Shown here one piece after another: positions 37,101-44,748 of a stretch of 64,000 bases of DNA (within the stretch, counting starts at the first letter, position 1; the number at the start of each line of letters is the position of its first letter). The translations under genes and the position numbers were made by a program. This DNA is from Nitrospira tepida (GTDB lineage Bacteria > Nitrospirota > Nitrospiria > Nitrospirales > Nitrospiraceae). The stretch spans positions 2,140,001 to 2,204,000 of the forward strand of contig NZ_OX365700.1 in assembly GCF_947241125.1 (NCBI RefSeq). The letters are read 5' to 3'. The notes under the pieces are model-generated. The model worked only from the letters and a program-made list of their open reading frames with translations, had not been told where the DNA came from and ran no database searches.

Positions 37101-37721
37101 CGCGATGAAAGATTAGCCGGCCATCTGATGACGTTCTATTGGAGAGGCCACTACACGCTAGAGGAGGAGGACTCACTTCTTCGCCTGTTTTTCACACGGG
37201 CACCCGACAAGATACGGGCGGAGGCGATTGAGTTCATTGGCCGCAGCTTAGATGGCACGGCAGATCCTATCGAACCCGCTGTGCTAGACCGACTGCAGCG
37301 TCTCTGGGTTTGGCGATTCGAACAGGCGAGGCGGGATCCGGCAAGCCACCAGGCCGAGCTTCGGGCGTTCGGCTGGTGCTTCGGTTCTAGTAAATTTGGG
37401 GCAGGGTGGGCTGTGGAAAACCTTCTGGGTGTCCTGCGATTAACACATAGCATTGATCCGGATTTCCAGGTGCTGGAGCGTCTCCCCGATTATGCAGCCG
37501 CGTTTCCAATTGAGGTTCTAGAATGTGTCAGGCTCTTGGTCGAGGGGCAAACGTCGCATATTGAGCTTTCTAGTTGGGGTGGAGATCTTCGAAGAATGTT
37601 CTCGCAGACAAGAGAACACCCGTTACCGGAAGTTAGACAGGCCTCAGATGCCGTAATTGAACTTCTTGGGAGATTTGGTCACCTCGGCTATGCGGAGTTA
37701 CTTTCCGGCAAGTCGGCTTAG
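34161..37721 (+). CDS. Giant hypothetical protein, 1186 residues
   Basis: I cannot assign a family. The N-terminus is Pro/Ser rich (residues 1-35) and is followed by a motif-like segment (LAELYETAVILLEQQPLPG then IAHCVREIANTLP). The rest is almost entirely alpha-helical, with many Trp, Arg and Asp residues, and looks like a long helical solenoid. No Walker, nuclease or protease motif is obvious by eye. It has its own promoter and no Shine-Dalgarno. Position at the end of a defence island suggests a large scaffold or effector. The remaining 50 residues are helical up to the stop. Confidence 0.75.
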   Translation: MPNGPDVVPQPPLDETPSPSPLTTPWSSSRRRLLHWLKKKAPSLAELYETAVILLEQQPLPGRSRIIAHCVREIANTLPGILAGVERTRLEYDKRLDEIALAWDRMIRPLIRPPRTVGSTSIPDPQDALTEDFLGQIEELIKEHKATRAKPDTIAEKLFQADRPENRHLGDALRPVLRRWIKLKEWFVGHAHDNGKTDSEYDWDDIKRRFILFERTVLTLGQGFFVTIADIDDLIRNSTPADVHLVVTQLGHIEHYRYFFENLKDPAWIPALRTEGIFRTPPPIEASGIPRWAASEYLVRVADRADPTAVLNGLTDIVDALAQRTLANPFVIRDLVDVLLKLPAQHSVRFIPRLSKWVHHDSGILFWRRLGKLTTHLADGGLSQEALTLLTALLAIEHVQADGDSDILYRPVKPRISMYEYRQVVEDHLQPVLDRTGRECFDILCNILQKAAKLSRRSSSSDEWDDNSIVWQPDLALQDEDDRDDVRSVLAVTTRDAAQSLLSDGRIELGPLVEALETRCWLIFRRLALYFLASATLAPRDMVASRLTHEPSFRGRNLRKEYDALLQVGFARLTPDEQRTIVAWVDAGPQNVERLIRNYEASTGRRPSSEEIERHRRSWQWNRLGPCHTALPPPWQERYAALVQEFGEFEPAPPPMREARVVSAGERAPRSEDELRRLTPSELRNYLLSWTPDRNSFPYPTRSGLAEVLTSVVATNPVPYADASEKWRDIDPTYVHGIVRGFVKALQADHQIPWARVFSLCSWILDQPRTIPGRSVDRWEADLDWGGTRWWIVELLRVGFQHETLGIPIELREAAWCLLETLTMDPDPEPEDDEEDSERPSQSMHRAINSVRGRAIEGLIFYPGWIKRQNEDAGPPTLPAEARAVLDRHLDPARDPSLAIRSLYGRWFPWILVFDRDWATAAVPRIFPATNQRYWLVAWDGLICFNDGYEEVFEPLEPVYAQAVAQLGSPTASADDTRHLRDERLAGHLMTFYWRGHYTLEEEDSLLRLFFTRAPDKIRAEAIEFIGRSLDGTADPIEPAVLDRLQRLWVWRFEQARRDPASHQAELRAFGWCFGSSKFGAGWAVENLLGVLRLTHSIDPDFQVLERLPDYAAAFPIEVLECVRLLVEGQTSHIELSSWGGDLRRMFSQTREHPLPEVRQASDAVIELLGRFGHLGYAELLSGKSA

Positions 37722-37789
37722 GATCTGTGTCAGTTCGACCTCTAACGGCGTATAATGCACATATCCACCCTGCCAGCCCGGAGGTGCCT

Positions 37790-38146
37790 ATGCGTACCTT
37801 CCTACTCCTCGTCGCCTTGATGCTCATCGTGATCACCCCGGCGTGGGCTGAGTTCGGCTTCGATGAGAAGTATGAACGCGACTACAACATCTTCAATCCG
37901 ATCAATCAACTGCGTCCTGACAATCCCCTGAACCCGATCAATTCGGTGGATCCTAAGAACCCCTTCAACCCCATCAACAGTGTCGATCCGGGGAATCCCG
38001 CCAATCCGATCAATCGTTACAATCCCAACAATCCCTTTAATCCGATCAACGAGGTCAACCCTAACAATCCGCTGAACCCGATCAATCAGTACAACCCAAA
38101 CACGCCTTTCAGACCGCTGAACACTTTTCCCGACCGTCAACGCTAG
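37790..38146 (+). CDS. Secreted repeat protein with six 12-residue NPIN repeats
   Basis: 118 residues from ATG 37790, with GGAGGTGCCT as ribosome site. A classic signal peptide (MRTFLLLVALMLIVITPAWA) is followed by a short linker and six tandem 12-residue units of the form NPINxxxPxNPx. The units are regular at DNA level (36 bp). The C-terminus is RPLNTFPDRQR. The regular Asn-Pro spacing suggests an extended or solenoid periplasmic or surface structure. No known family recognised. A TATAAT-like hexamer lies at 37751-37756. Confidence 0.72.
   Translation: MRTFLLLVALMLIVITPAWAEFGFDEKYERDYNIFNPINQLRPDNPLNPINSVDPKNPFNPINSVDPGNPANPINRYNPNNPFNPINEVNPNNPLNPINQYNPNTPFRPLNTFPDRQR
37895..38110 (+). 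repeat. Six tandem 36-bp coding repeats
   Basis: Each unit encodes NPINxxxPxNPx. Nucleotide identity is strongest in the AAYCCSATCAA core. The array is a recent or selected tandem duplication inside the secreted protein. Confidence 0.8.
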
Positions 38147-38200
38147 CCTGCCTGCCAGCATCAGGACAGTGGGGGACTGTGGGGGAGGAAGTTATTCTGC

Positions 38201-38731
38201 CTACAGTTCTTGGTGGTCTGCAAAGCTGTAGTACCGGTCCTCGCCCAGCACAACGTGGTCAAGCACGGTGATGCCCAGCAGCTCGCCCCCATCTTTAAGT
38301 CGCCGAGTCAGAGCACGGTCTTCTGGGCTCGGACTCGAATCGCCGCTCGGATGGTTGTGGGCCAGGATGACGGCACTCGCGTTCATGAGGATGAGTGGCT
38401 TGAAGACTTCGCGGGGATGGACGATGCTGAGGGTAACCGATCCGATGCTGACGGTGTTGATGCCGATGACGGCATGCTTCGCGTCAAGGCCTATGACCAG
38501 GAAATGCTCGCGATCGAGTCCATCGAAGACCGGTACAAGCAGCCGGTACGCGTTGTGGGAATCCATGATCTTGACGGGTGAGGGGTGCGCCAGGCTCTCC
38601 TTCACCAGCATCACCCGATAGTGGGGAATCGCATAGACATGTTGGCCTGTCTGGGGCTTGGCAGCGCGAGGTCTTCTCGTCGAGCGAGGAGACAGGTCAC
38701 GATGTGGACTCTCTGGAGTAGAGGGTGTCAT
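38201..38731 (-). CDS. radC: Short RadC-family JAB/MPN protein
   Basis: 176 residues. The JAB/MPN metal-binding signature is present: PLILMNASAVILAHNHPSGD followed by SPSPEDRALT. The N-terminal helix-hairpin-helix domain of full-length RadC is missing; instead there is a basic, disordered leader. Known: short RadC proteins are typical of plasmids, phages and islands. It probably marks the right part of the accessory block. The biochemical role of RadC is unsettled. Confidence 0.88.
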   Translation of the reverse strand: MTPSTPESPHRDLSPRSTRRPRAAKPQTGQHVYAIPHYRVMLVKESLAHPSPVKIMDSHNAYRLLVPVFDGLDREHFLVIGLDAKHAVIGINTVSIGSVTLSIVHPREVFKPLILMNASAVILAHNHPSGDSSPSPEDRALTRRLKDGGELLGITVLDHVVLGEDRYYSFADHQEL

Positions 38732-38840
38732 AGTGATCTCTATGGAAGATGTTAAACGGGCTCGACTAGCCTAAGACGATTGTCGATAAGAAGTGCCAGC
38801 TCGAAACCAGAGCCTTCATCTATCGCGTGCAGGTTTTGCC

Positions 38841-39077
38841 ATGATGGACCGATTCACGGATTGTGGCTGGATCCCCATGATGGGCTTTGGCTTGCTAAGC
38901 ATGGTGCTCTTCTGGACCGTCTTGATTTTCGGTGGCCTCTTCGTCGCCCGATGGCTGATGGGACAAGGGTTCGGCCGTCGTGAAGACTCCGCATTGGAAA
39001 TTCTCAAGAAACGGTATGCCCGCGGGGAGATCAGTAAGCAGGAGTTTGAGGAGCGAAAACGGGACTTACTTATGTAA
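38841..39077 (+). CDS. SHOCT-domain small membrane protein
   Basis: 78 residues from ATG 38841 (GCAGG upstream). One hydrophobic segment (GFGLLSMVLFWTVLIFGGLF) is followed by a short C-terminal SHOCT motif, LEILKKRYARGEISKQEFEE. Known: SHOCT proteins are short oligomerising C-terminal modules, often attached to membrane anchors, with no single defined function. Confidence 0.78.
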   Translation: MMDRFTDCGWIPMMGFGLLSMVLFWTVLIFGGLFVARWLMGQGFGRREDSALEILKKRYARGEISKQEFEERKRDLLM

Positions 39078-39202
39078 CGAGCGGCTCATCTGGCCCGCTC
39101 AAGCTGTTGTCTCTTGTGCGCGATCCTGCCGTTCCCGTGCTCTCTCACTCCTGATGCTATCAGCTAGCGACCATTGGTCTTTCGTCAGGGGGTGCGCATC
39201 CC

Positions 39203-39769
39203 ATGAATGACAGAATTAAAAGAGCCCTGAGTCAGATGAAGGATCTGGAGGTGTCGCGCTCTGATCCACGACATTCGAGCCTCTACAACTTCGCCCTCGG
39301 AGCGATCTATTCGCTCGCACGAGCGGAGCAGTTAGGATATCCAGGGCAATTGCAGGAACCGGGTAGGGTGTGGCGACGCATGGATGAAGCCAAGGAGATG
39401 GCCCTCAGGATGCTGGGGGAAGACCGACCACCGGAACAAGGTGAGTGGCTGGCGGGATTCTATTTTAATGATGCGATATTCCGTCTGGATCTCGCTTTTG
39501 AACACATCCTCCGGTACGTCGGCAATCTTGGGCCAAACGCTGCCATTGGAGAAGTCAGGGAGGTACCCACCAGGAGGACTTTTCCTCCCGAGTTGCTTGC
39601 TATTTGGTCCGAACGAGGAAGGAATGCTGAAAACATGCTCAAACACCGAAGCTTGGAAGTTCGAGAAGATCCTGGGATCTCTTTCACCGATGCTCTGTCG
39701 ATAATGGAGAATCTTGTCTGTGCCTTGACTTGGGTTCTACTCATTCCGTCACCTGAGGAGATCGGCTGA
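39203..39769 (+). CDS. Hypothetical protein, 188 residues
   Basis: ATG 39203 has a GGGGGTG stretch upstream. All-helical look, with repeated amphipathic segments (GAIYSLARAEQLGYPG; MDEAKEMALRMLGED). No motif identifies a family. No signal peptide or transmembrane helix. It sits between the SHOCT protein and the first Crp-regulated operon, so it may be an independent gene. Confidence 0.6.
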   Translation: MNDRIKRALSQMKDLEVSRSDPRHSSLYNFALGAIYSLARAEQLGYPGQLQEPGRVWRRMDEAKEMALRMLGEDRPPEQGEWLAGFYFNDAIFRLDLAFEHILRYVGNLGPNAAIGEVREVPTRRTFPPELLAIWSERGRNAENMLKHRSLEVREDPGISFTDALSIMENLVCALTWVLLIPSPEEIG

Positions 39770-39881
39770 CCTGGCCTCCGAACTCATCCCGCAGTAAGGA
39801 GAGTGCGCTTGTAGATGACCCGGCACAGGCTTCATGGTTCGAGTTCCGTTTCGCTCCCCGACACGTCGTTTATCGTTCAAA

Positions 39882-39897
39882 TGTAAGCCCCCTCACA
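39882..39897 (+). promoter_or_regulatory. Crp/Fnr-type site, class II promoter of the thioredoxin-like operon
   Basis: TGTAA-GCCCCC-TCACA. A TAGAAT -10 lies at 39919-39924, so the predicted start is 39931 and the site centre is at -41.5, the standard class II position. The predicted start coincides with the ATG of the first gene (leaderless). Confidence 0.7.
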
Positions 39898-39930
39898 GAT
39901 TGGTATGCGCGACCCCTCTAGAATGGCGCC

Positions 39931-40185
39931 ATGGCCCGTCTTGATATTTTCGTTCATGGGGGATGCCTGTCCGAGCTCTCAGCTCGAACCCTGGCGCAGG
40001 AGATCCAGAGTGAACTTCCGGATTGGAAGATCGACGTCCGAACAGCGAAACCGGGTGACACGGACCTGTTCGGGGTGCTGGTCTTTCCAGCCTTCTTGTT
40101 AGACGGTCGTATCCTTACGACAGGCATTCCGAGGAAAGACTGGCTTGTGGCCAAATTGCGTGCATGGGAGAGGGGGGAGCGATGA
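39931..40185 (+). CDS. Thioredoxin-fold small protein with single Cys
   Basis: 84 residues. The pattern (LDIFVHGGCLSELSARTLAQ, then GVLVFPAFLLDGRILTTGIP) matches the small thioredoxin_3-like fold with its cis-Pro (FPAF), but the usual CxxC is reduced to one Cys (GCLS). Redox activity by the normal mechanism is therefore doubtful. First gene of a four-gene operon with overlapping starts and stops; its ATG coincides with the predicted transcription start. Confidence 0.72.
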   Translation: MARLDIFVHGGCLSELSARTLAQEIQSELPDWKIDVRTAKPGDTDLFGVLVFPAFLLDGRILTTGIPRKDWLVAKLRAWERGER

Positions 40186-40808
40186 GGGCTCAGTCTACTG
40201 TTGCTCTGGGCAGGACAGTACGGGCCGCAACCCTGCTGGCAGAAGGCGATCACGCATCGATGACTGATGCCGAACTCACCCGCTTTGCCATCGCTCAGAC
40301 CGTATTCCTGGATATCACCCGGACATTCGGCATCTCGTTCGTGCCCGATTTGTTTGAAGGCATGCGAAATCGACCGGCATATCTGGAAACGGCCTGGGAA
40401 CTGTTCAAGGAAGAGATGAATCTCGAACGTCTGGATCGGAGAACCAAGCTGATCATCGCCTTAGCCATCACGACGAACGAGGCCGGAACCTATTTCATCA
40501 CGGCATTGCCCCATGCGTTCCGTCTGAACGCGCTCGAGCAGGCGACGTACGACAAGATCTTGTCGACGATTCGCTTCTTTAAGGCCTTTGATCGATACCT
40601 GTCCGGAATCATGCCGGCCTTTGTCCCCGATACCGTCAGATTCGTGAACAATTGCTTGCGTGAAGAATATCAGAGTTACGAAGCGACGCGAGCAAGCCAG
40701 TTCGCGCTCTCACGAAAAGAAAGCCGGGGTGCGGCCTGTGGGATCGGGAGCATGATCATCATGCTCGTCCTGCTGTCGTGCGTTGTGGGCATCTACTGGT
40801 TCATCTGA
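40182..40808 (+). CDS. CMD/AhpD-like protein with membrane tail, lacking the Cys pair
   Basis: 208 residues from ATG 40182, overlapping the previous stop (ATGA). The helical core resembles the carboxymuconolactone decarboxylase/AhpD family (RRTKLIIALAITTNEAGTYF then ALPHAF), but the redox CxxC is replaced by AGTY. A C-terminal hydrophobic helix (IGSMIIMLVLLSCVVGIYWF) anchors it in the inner membrane. Probably a non-peroxidatic relative; the substrate is unknown. Confidence 0.7.
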   Translation: MRAQSTVALGRTVRAATLLAEGDHASMTDAELTRFAIAQTVFLDITRTFGISFVPDLFEGMRNRPAYLETAWELFKEEMNLERLDRRTKLIIALAITTNEAGTYFITALPHAFRLNALEQATYDKILSTIRFFKAFDRYLSGIMPAFVPDTVRFVNNCLREEYQSYEATRASQFALSRKESRGAACGIGSMIIMLVLLSCVVGIYWFI

Positions 40809-41836
40809 TGAGCGATCTGCAGCCAGATCTCTTTCCCCCCACGGTTTCTCGCAATACGTTCCGTCAGCGCATCACGTCTCCGCAATGGCGTTGGACCTTG
40901 TTCATTGCCGTCGGCGCGATCCTCATTCTTGCGGCCTGGCTAGGACTCGGGAAAAATCCGACGACCACATTCGACCTGACCCGCCACAACGTGCGGCTCG
41001 ATCAGATCGTTGATGGAGGTCCCGGCAAGGATGGGATCCCCGCGATTCTTCATCCGCGATTCGTCCCGGCCGCAGAGGCGACGTTTCTGCTCGACGGAGA
41101 CCGGGTACTAGGCCTCAACCTGGGAGCGGAAGCCAAGACCTACCCGATCAAGATTTTGAACTGGCACGAGATCGTCAACGATACAATTGATGGCCACGCG
41201 GTGGTTGTCACCTACTGCCCCCTCTGCGGAACCGGCATCGCGTTCGATGCCACCATCCAAGGACGACGACACACATTCGGTGTGTCCGGACTGCTGTATC
41301 AGAGCGACCTCCTCATGTACGACCACCAGACGGAAAGTCTCTGGTCGCAAGTCGGCATGCACGCGGTGGCCGGCCCGCTGACCGGAGAGCGACTGACGCC
41401 CATGTTTCTGGAACATACGACTTGGGCGGAATGGCGCGCCGCCCATCCTGCCACGCTCGTTCTGTCTACAGAGACAGGATCATTCCGGAACTACGACCAC
41501 GATCCGTACCTGGGTTATGCCGACCGTCGCGACCTCATGTTCGATACCACGCATTTCGATCCACGCTACCATCCCAAGGAGCGGGTCGTCGGCGTGGAGA
41601 TCAACGGCGTCACCAAGGCCTATCCCTTTTCAGAGCTGGAGAAGGCCCGCCCTCTCATCAGCGATCAGATCGGAGGCCGGTCCATCACGATACGGTTCAA
41701 CCAGGAATCCCGCAGTGCCTCCGTCCTCGATGTCGACGGAACGCCGATCCCTTCGATCATGGGTTTCTGGTTCGCCTGGTATGCCTTCCATCCGGACACT
41801 CAGGTGTTCAAGAGTCCAGAGGGCAGATCCCCATGA
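40808..41836 (+). CDS. DUF3179 protein, membrane-anchored
   Basis: 342 residues. ATG 40808 overlaps the previous stop (TGATG). One transmembrane helix near residues 28-48 (FIAVGAILILAAWLGLG), then the DUF3179 domain: NWHEIVNDTIDG, VVTYCPLCGTGIAFDA, and SLWSQVGMHAVAGPLTGE with its conserved Cys pair. The C-terminal RFNQESRSASVLDVDGTPIP completes it. The domain's function is unknown; the periplasmic location and Cys residues suggest redox or metal chemistry with the neighbouring thioredoxin- and CMD-like proteins. Confidence 0.85.
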   Translation: MSDLQPDLFPPTVSRNTFRQRITSPQWRWTLFIAVGAILILAAWLGLGKNPTTTFDLTRHNVRLDQIVDGGPGKDGIPAILHPRFVPAAEATFLLDGDRVLGLNLGAEAKTYPIKILNWHEIVNDTIDGHAVVVTYCPLCGTGIAFDATIQGRRHTFGVSGLLYQSDLLMYDHQTESLWSQVGMHAVAGPLTGERLTPMFLEHTTWAEWRAAHPATLVLSTETGSFRNYDHDPYLGYADRRDLMFDTTHFDPRYHPKERVVGVEINGVTKAYPFSELEKARPLISDQIGGRSITIRFNQESRSASVLDVDGTPIPSIMGFWFAWYAFHPDTQVFKSPEGRSP

Positions 41837-42372
41837 TACCAGTGATCCGATGGCTTTGTGAGAAGCGACTGAGTGCCATCGAATATGAACAGGGCATCCC
41901 GCTCGCCTATCTACGTCATGTACTTCGTGTGTCGCCTCCGCACTTCCTGAAGTTCACGAAGATGATGCCGCTCGCACGATTTCGACGCGCCCTTCCTGCT
42001 GAGGCCTATCACCTGGCTCGGATCGTAACAGCTTTACATGAAGACTGCGGAACGTGCCTTCCGATGGAGGTTCGCTTCGCGAAACAAGCCGGGGTCAGCG
42101 TGGCCATTCTTGATTCGATCCTCGATGAAAACCCCTGTTCGCTCTCCCCGGACCTGGCGGTAGTGTATTTCTTTGCCGAAGCCGTGGCGACGGCCAGCGG
42201 CGAGGAGGATACCTGGCGTGAGGCCATTTTCCGTCGATATGGTGACATCGGCGTTATCGAGCTCTCTCTGGCGATCGCCGTCTCACGCATGTTTCCCACT
42301 GTCCTGCATGCCATGGGCTATGCCGCGCCTTGTGTCCCGAGGAATACTCAGGTCGGCGCGCGGGATCGCTGA
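41833..42372 (+). CDS. CMD/AhpD-like protein with intact CxxC
   Basis: 179 residues; ATG 41833 overlaps the DUF3179 stop (ATGA). It contains LHEDCGTCLPMEVRFAKQAG, the CxxC core of AhpD-type proteins, in a helical context. Unlike the second gene of the operon, the Cys pair is present. Last gene of the Crp-controlled operon; may pair functionally with the Cys-less relative. Confidence 0.75.
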   Translation: MIPVIRWLCEKRLSAIEYEQGIPLAYLRHVLRVSPPHFLKFTKMMPLARFRRALPAEAYHLARIVTALHEDCGTCLPMEVRFAKQAGVSVAILDSILDENPCSLSPDLAVVYFFAEAVATASGEEDTWREAIFRRYGDIGVIELSLAIAVSRMFPTVLHAMGYAAPCVPRNTQVGARDR

Positions 42373-42477
42373 CCGGCAAGGGTAGGAGAAGCTCAAGAAT
42401 ATCCGTCAGTTCATCCGATCTTCCTACAACCCAAGATCCCACTTTCTCGGTTTCCCACAAACATATTCTCAGTCGCT

Positions 42478-42493
42478 TGTAAGGCATGTCACA
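42478..42493 (+). promoter_or_regulatory. Crp/Fnr-type site upstream of the PagL-like gene
   Basis: TGTAA-GGCATG-TCACA. A TACCAT -10-like hexamer occupies 42515-42520, exactly where a class II promoter places it (predicted start about 42527). Confidence 0.65.
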
Positions 42494-42562
42494 GACGCGT
42501 CTTCAAGCCTGCCGTACCATGCAATCATCCAGTGATGGATAGAAAGGGTGCAATGCGGGATC

Positions 42563-43279
42563 ATGCGAACGGGGAACAGGCGGGGATGCCGGAGTCACGC
42601 TGCGGTAGGACGCGGGACTCCGAAAAGGCTGATAGGTCAACGTCGGCATCACACCGGCGCACTCTTCTCAGCATCGGTGCTCACCATTGTGATGCTCTGG
42701 GCCAGTGGCAGTGTCGCGTCTGCGCAATCGTCATTCGAGGTCCGCGATGTCATGCCCCGGGGGACTATGGAACTCGGAGGGGCGGTGGGATACGCCCAGG
42801 GCACGACGGCGATCGGGAACGGCTCCTCCTCCAACCGGAGCGCGGTCTTCGTGCTGCCGCGCGTCGGGATGGTGCTCACCGATCCGCTGGGAAAAAGCTG
42901 GTGGGAAGGCAATGTCGAACTCCTGGTGGAACCGCTATTCGGGAGATTTATCAAGCCATTCGCTGCCGAAGCTGTAGGAGGATCGTTCGTCCTGAAATAC
43001 AATTTTCTCTCCTTCGGCCGATGGGTCCCCTTCTGGGACGCCGGCGCCGGCATGATCTGGACCAATCTGGCGCCGCGGATTCCAGAACAAAGCACACAGT
43101 TCGAATTCGTCTTGGAGACCGGCCCCGGGGTGCAGTATTTCGTGACGGACCGGATCACCTGGACGATGGGCGTGCGACTCCATCATATTTCCAATTCGAA
43201 TCTTGGCGATAGAAATACTGGAATCAACGGAGTCCTGCCGTATGTCGGCGTGTCATTCTTTACACCTCGGTTATTTTGA
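42563..43279 (+). CDS. PagL-like outer-membrane acyloxyacyl hydrolase (lipid A deacylase family)
   Basis: About 238 residues; the start is uncertain (ATG 42563, or GTG 42548). A basic leader and a hydrophobic segment (FSASVLTIVMLWASG) ending in SVASAQS resemble a long signal peptide. The body is a beta-barrel pattern with alternating hydrophobics and aromatics. The C-terminal HHISNSNLGDRNTGIN matches the His-Ser region of PagL-type lipid A 3-O-deacylases. Probable outer-membrane enzyme remodelling LPS, under Crp-type control. Confidence 0.75.
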   Translation: MRTGNRRGCRSHAAVGRGTPKRLIGQRRHHTGALFSASVLTIVMLWASGSVASAQSSFEVRDVMPRGTMELGGAVGYAQGTTAIGNGSSSNRSAVFVLPRVGMVLTDPLGKSWWEGNVELLVEPLFGRFIKPFAAEAVGGSFVLKYNFLSFGRWVPFWDAGAGMIWTNLAPRIPEQSTQFEFVLETGPGVQYFVTDRITWTMGVRLHHISNSNLGDRNTGINGVLPYVGVSFFTPRLF

Positions 43280-43292
43280 CCGGACGGGAGAT

Positions 43293-44051
43293 ATGGCGGT
43301 GACCACAAAAACACGTTGGCTGAAGGTCGGCGCGCTTCTCGTCGTACTAGTGGCGGGCTATGGAGCTGTATCTTGGCTGGATGTAGGGGAGTGGCTCAAG
43401 CCGGACAGGATCGCCGATCAACTCCGTGCGGCTGGTCCCTTCGGGCCGATCTTGTTCATGGCACTCATGGCGGTGGCTGTGGTCATCAGTCCCATTCCCA
43501 GTCTGCCCTTGGATCTGGCAGCGGGCGCAACTTTCGGCGTGACCTTGGGGACTGCCTATGCTGTCGCCGGCGCGGAACTTGGTGCCATTCTCAGTTTTCT
43601 TATCGGCAGAGCCCTGGGACGGGAAGTCGTGACTCGGATCTTCCGGATGGAGATCAGCTTTTGCGAGCGATGTTCGGACCGGCATTTGGCCATCTTCGTG
43701 TTCCTCGCGCGGTTGTTCCCGGTCTTCTCATTCGATCTGGTGAGTTACGGAGCGGGCCTCACGAACATGTCGCTTCGCGTGTTCGCCGCCGCGACTCTGT
43801 TGGGGATGATTGTTCCTACGCTCGCACTGACCTATGCAGGCAGCCAAGTCGTCTCGGGGGAGTGGTTCTTGATCGTGCTGGGATTGATTATGGTAGCCCT
43901 GCTCCTCCTCGTCCCGAAGTTGGTGGTTCGCTACCCCACCGCACGCTGGGTCCGTCTACTGCGGGGCGACATGCCGGTCCCCGCTCCTCGCTCCACCCCC
44001 AATGCGATCGTCGATTCTCGATGCGCTTCATGCGGCGGCCCACTGCCATGA
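43293..44051 (+). CDS. TVP38/TMEM64 (DedA-like VTT) membrane protein
   Basis: 252 residues from ATG 43293 (GGGAG upstream). Several membrane helices; the VTT signature lies in SPIPSLPLDLAAGATFG and in FLARLFPVFSFDLVSYGAG. Known: VTT-domain proteins act in lipid scrambling or membrane homeostasis. The tail ends in CASCGGPLP, a small Cys pair. A second TVP38 protein is at 56509, also in the predicted regulon. Confidence 0.85.
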   Translation: MAVTTKTRWLKVGALLVVLVAGYGAVSWLDVGEWLKPDRIADQLRAAGPFGPILFMALMAVAVVISPIPSLPLDLAAGATFGVTLGTAYAVAGAELGAILSFLIGRALGREVVTRIFRMEISFCERCSDRHLAIFVFLARLFPVFSFDLVSYGAGLTNMSLRVFAAATLLGMIVPTLALTYAGSQVVSGEWFLIVLGLIMVALLLLVPKLVVRYPTARWVRLLRGDMPVPAPRSTPNAIVDSRCASCGGPLP

Positions 44052-44161
44052 GATCGGCAGATTCCATGTAGCCGAGGTGACACCACGAAGGCTAGGTGAA
44101 ATACCACGCGTCTGTTGGCACGCGCGATAGACGCGCTATCCGATCTCTCTGACGAACAAAC

Positions 44162-44177
44162 TGTAACCCACCTCACA
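44162..44177 (+). promoter_or_regulatory. Crp/Fnr-type site upstream of the 44252 gene
   Basis: TGTAA-CCCACC-TCACA. An AGTAAT -10-like hexamer at 44199-44204 fits class II spacing (predicted start about 44211). Confidence 0.6.
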
Positions 44178-44251
44178 GGAATTCTCGGACGATCATGCAG
44201 TAATGGACCAGGCGGGGAGCGTAGAGCCGGACTCGGCCGGTGGTTGTGACT

Positions 44252-44662
44252 ATGAGCTCGATGAAACGTCCTTCTCCGATATTGCTGACTGCCTTATTGG
44301 TGGGAGTGCTCTTTGCGCCGATGGGACTTGCGCGTCCCCATCTGGCGGCACATACGGGCGATCAATCTCATCATCATGCCGGCACACACTCAAGTCTGTT
44401 GTGCGCCTGGCTCTGTGCAGCCGGCTACGTTGTTGATGCCATTCCACAGCGCGACAGAGTTCAATTCATGATCCGAGAACTGGTCGACTCGGCTCGGCTG
44501 GCTTCGAGCCACGCGCGGGCTCTCGCTCGGCAGTTCTCTCGCGGTCCACCCACCTCAACATGCCCCCCACGAAGATCATACCCGTCACTAATCGACCCGG
44601 ACGATGACCACTGGACCATGTCATTCTGTGGTCCCGTGGTTGTGCGTTTCGGCCGGAGGTGA
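44252..44662 (+). CDS. Small secreted His-rich hypothetical protein
   Basis: 136 residues from ATG 44252. Signal-peptide-like start (PSPILLTALLVGVLFAPMGLA) followed by a His-rich segment (HTGDQSHHHAGTHSS) and LLCAWLCAAG, which could bind metal. The C-terminal part is Arg/Pro rich. Not a family I recognise. It lies directly upstream of the outer-membrane protein at 44749 and behind a Crp-type site. Confidence 0.5.
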   Translation: MSSMKRPSPILLTALLVGVLFAPMGLARPHLAAHTGDQSHHHAGTHSSLLCAWLCAAGYVVDAIPQRDRVQFMIRELVDSARLASSHARALARQFSRGPPTSTCPPRRSYPSLIDPDDDHWTMSFCGPVVVRFGRR

Positions 44663-44748
44663 GACGGGACATCCAGCGAACAACGTGTCTTGAGGCGGTT
44701 TTTCGGCCTATCGAAAGACCTGCGCCCTTGTGGCTTAGGAGGAATCTC

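Noticed and set aside
38201-38731. RadC as the Tn554-type insertion target for the recombinase module
   Set aside because: Tn554 inserts in radC, but this radC is intact and 30 kb from the recombinases, so no link can be supported.
42372-43279. GTG 42548 as the certain start of the PagL-like gene
   Set aside because: The purine-rich stretch abuts the GTG with no spacer, so ATG 42563 was kept with doubt.
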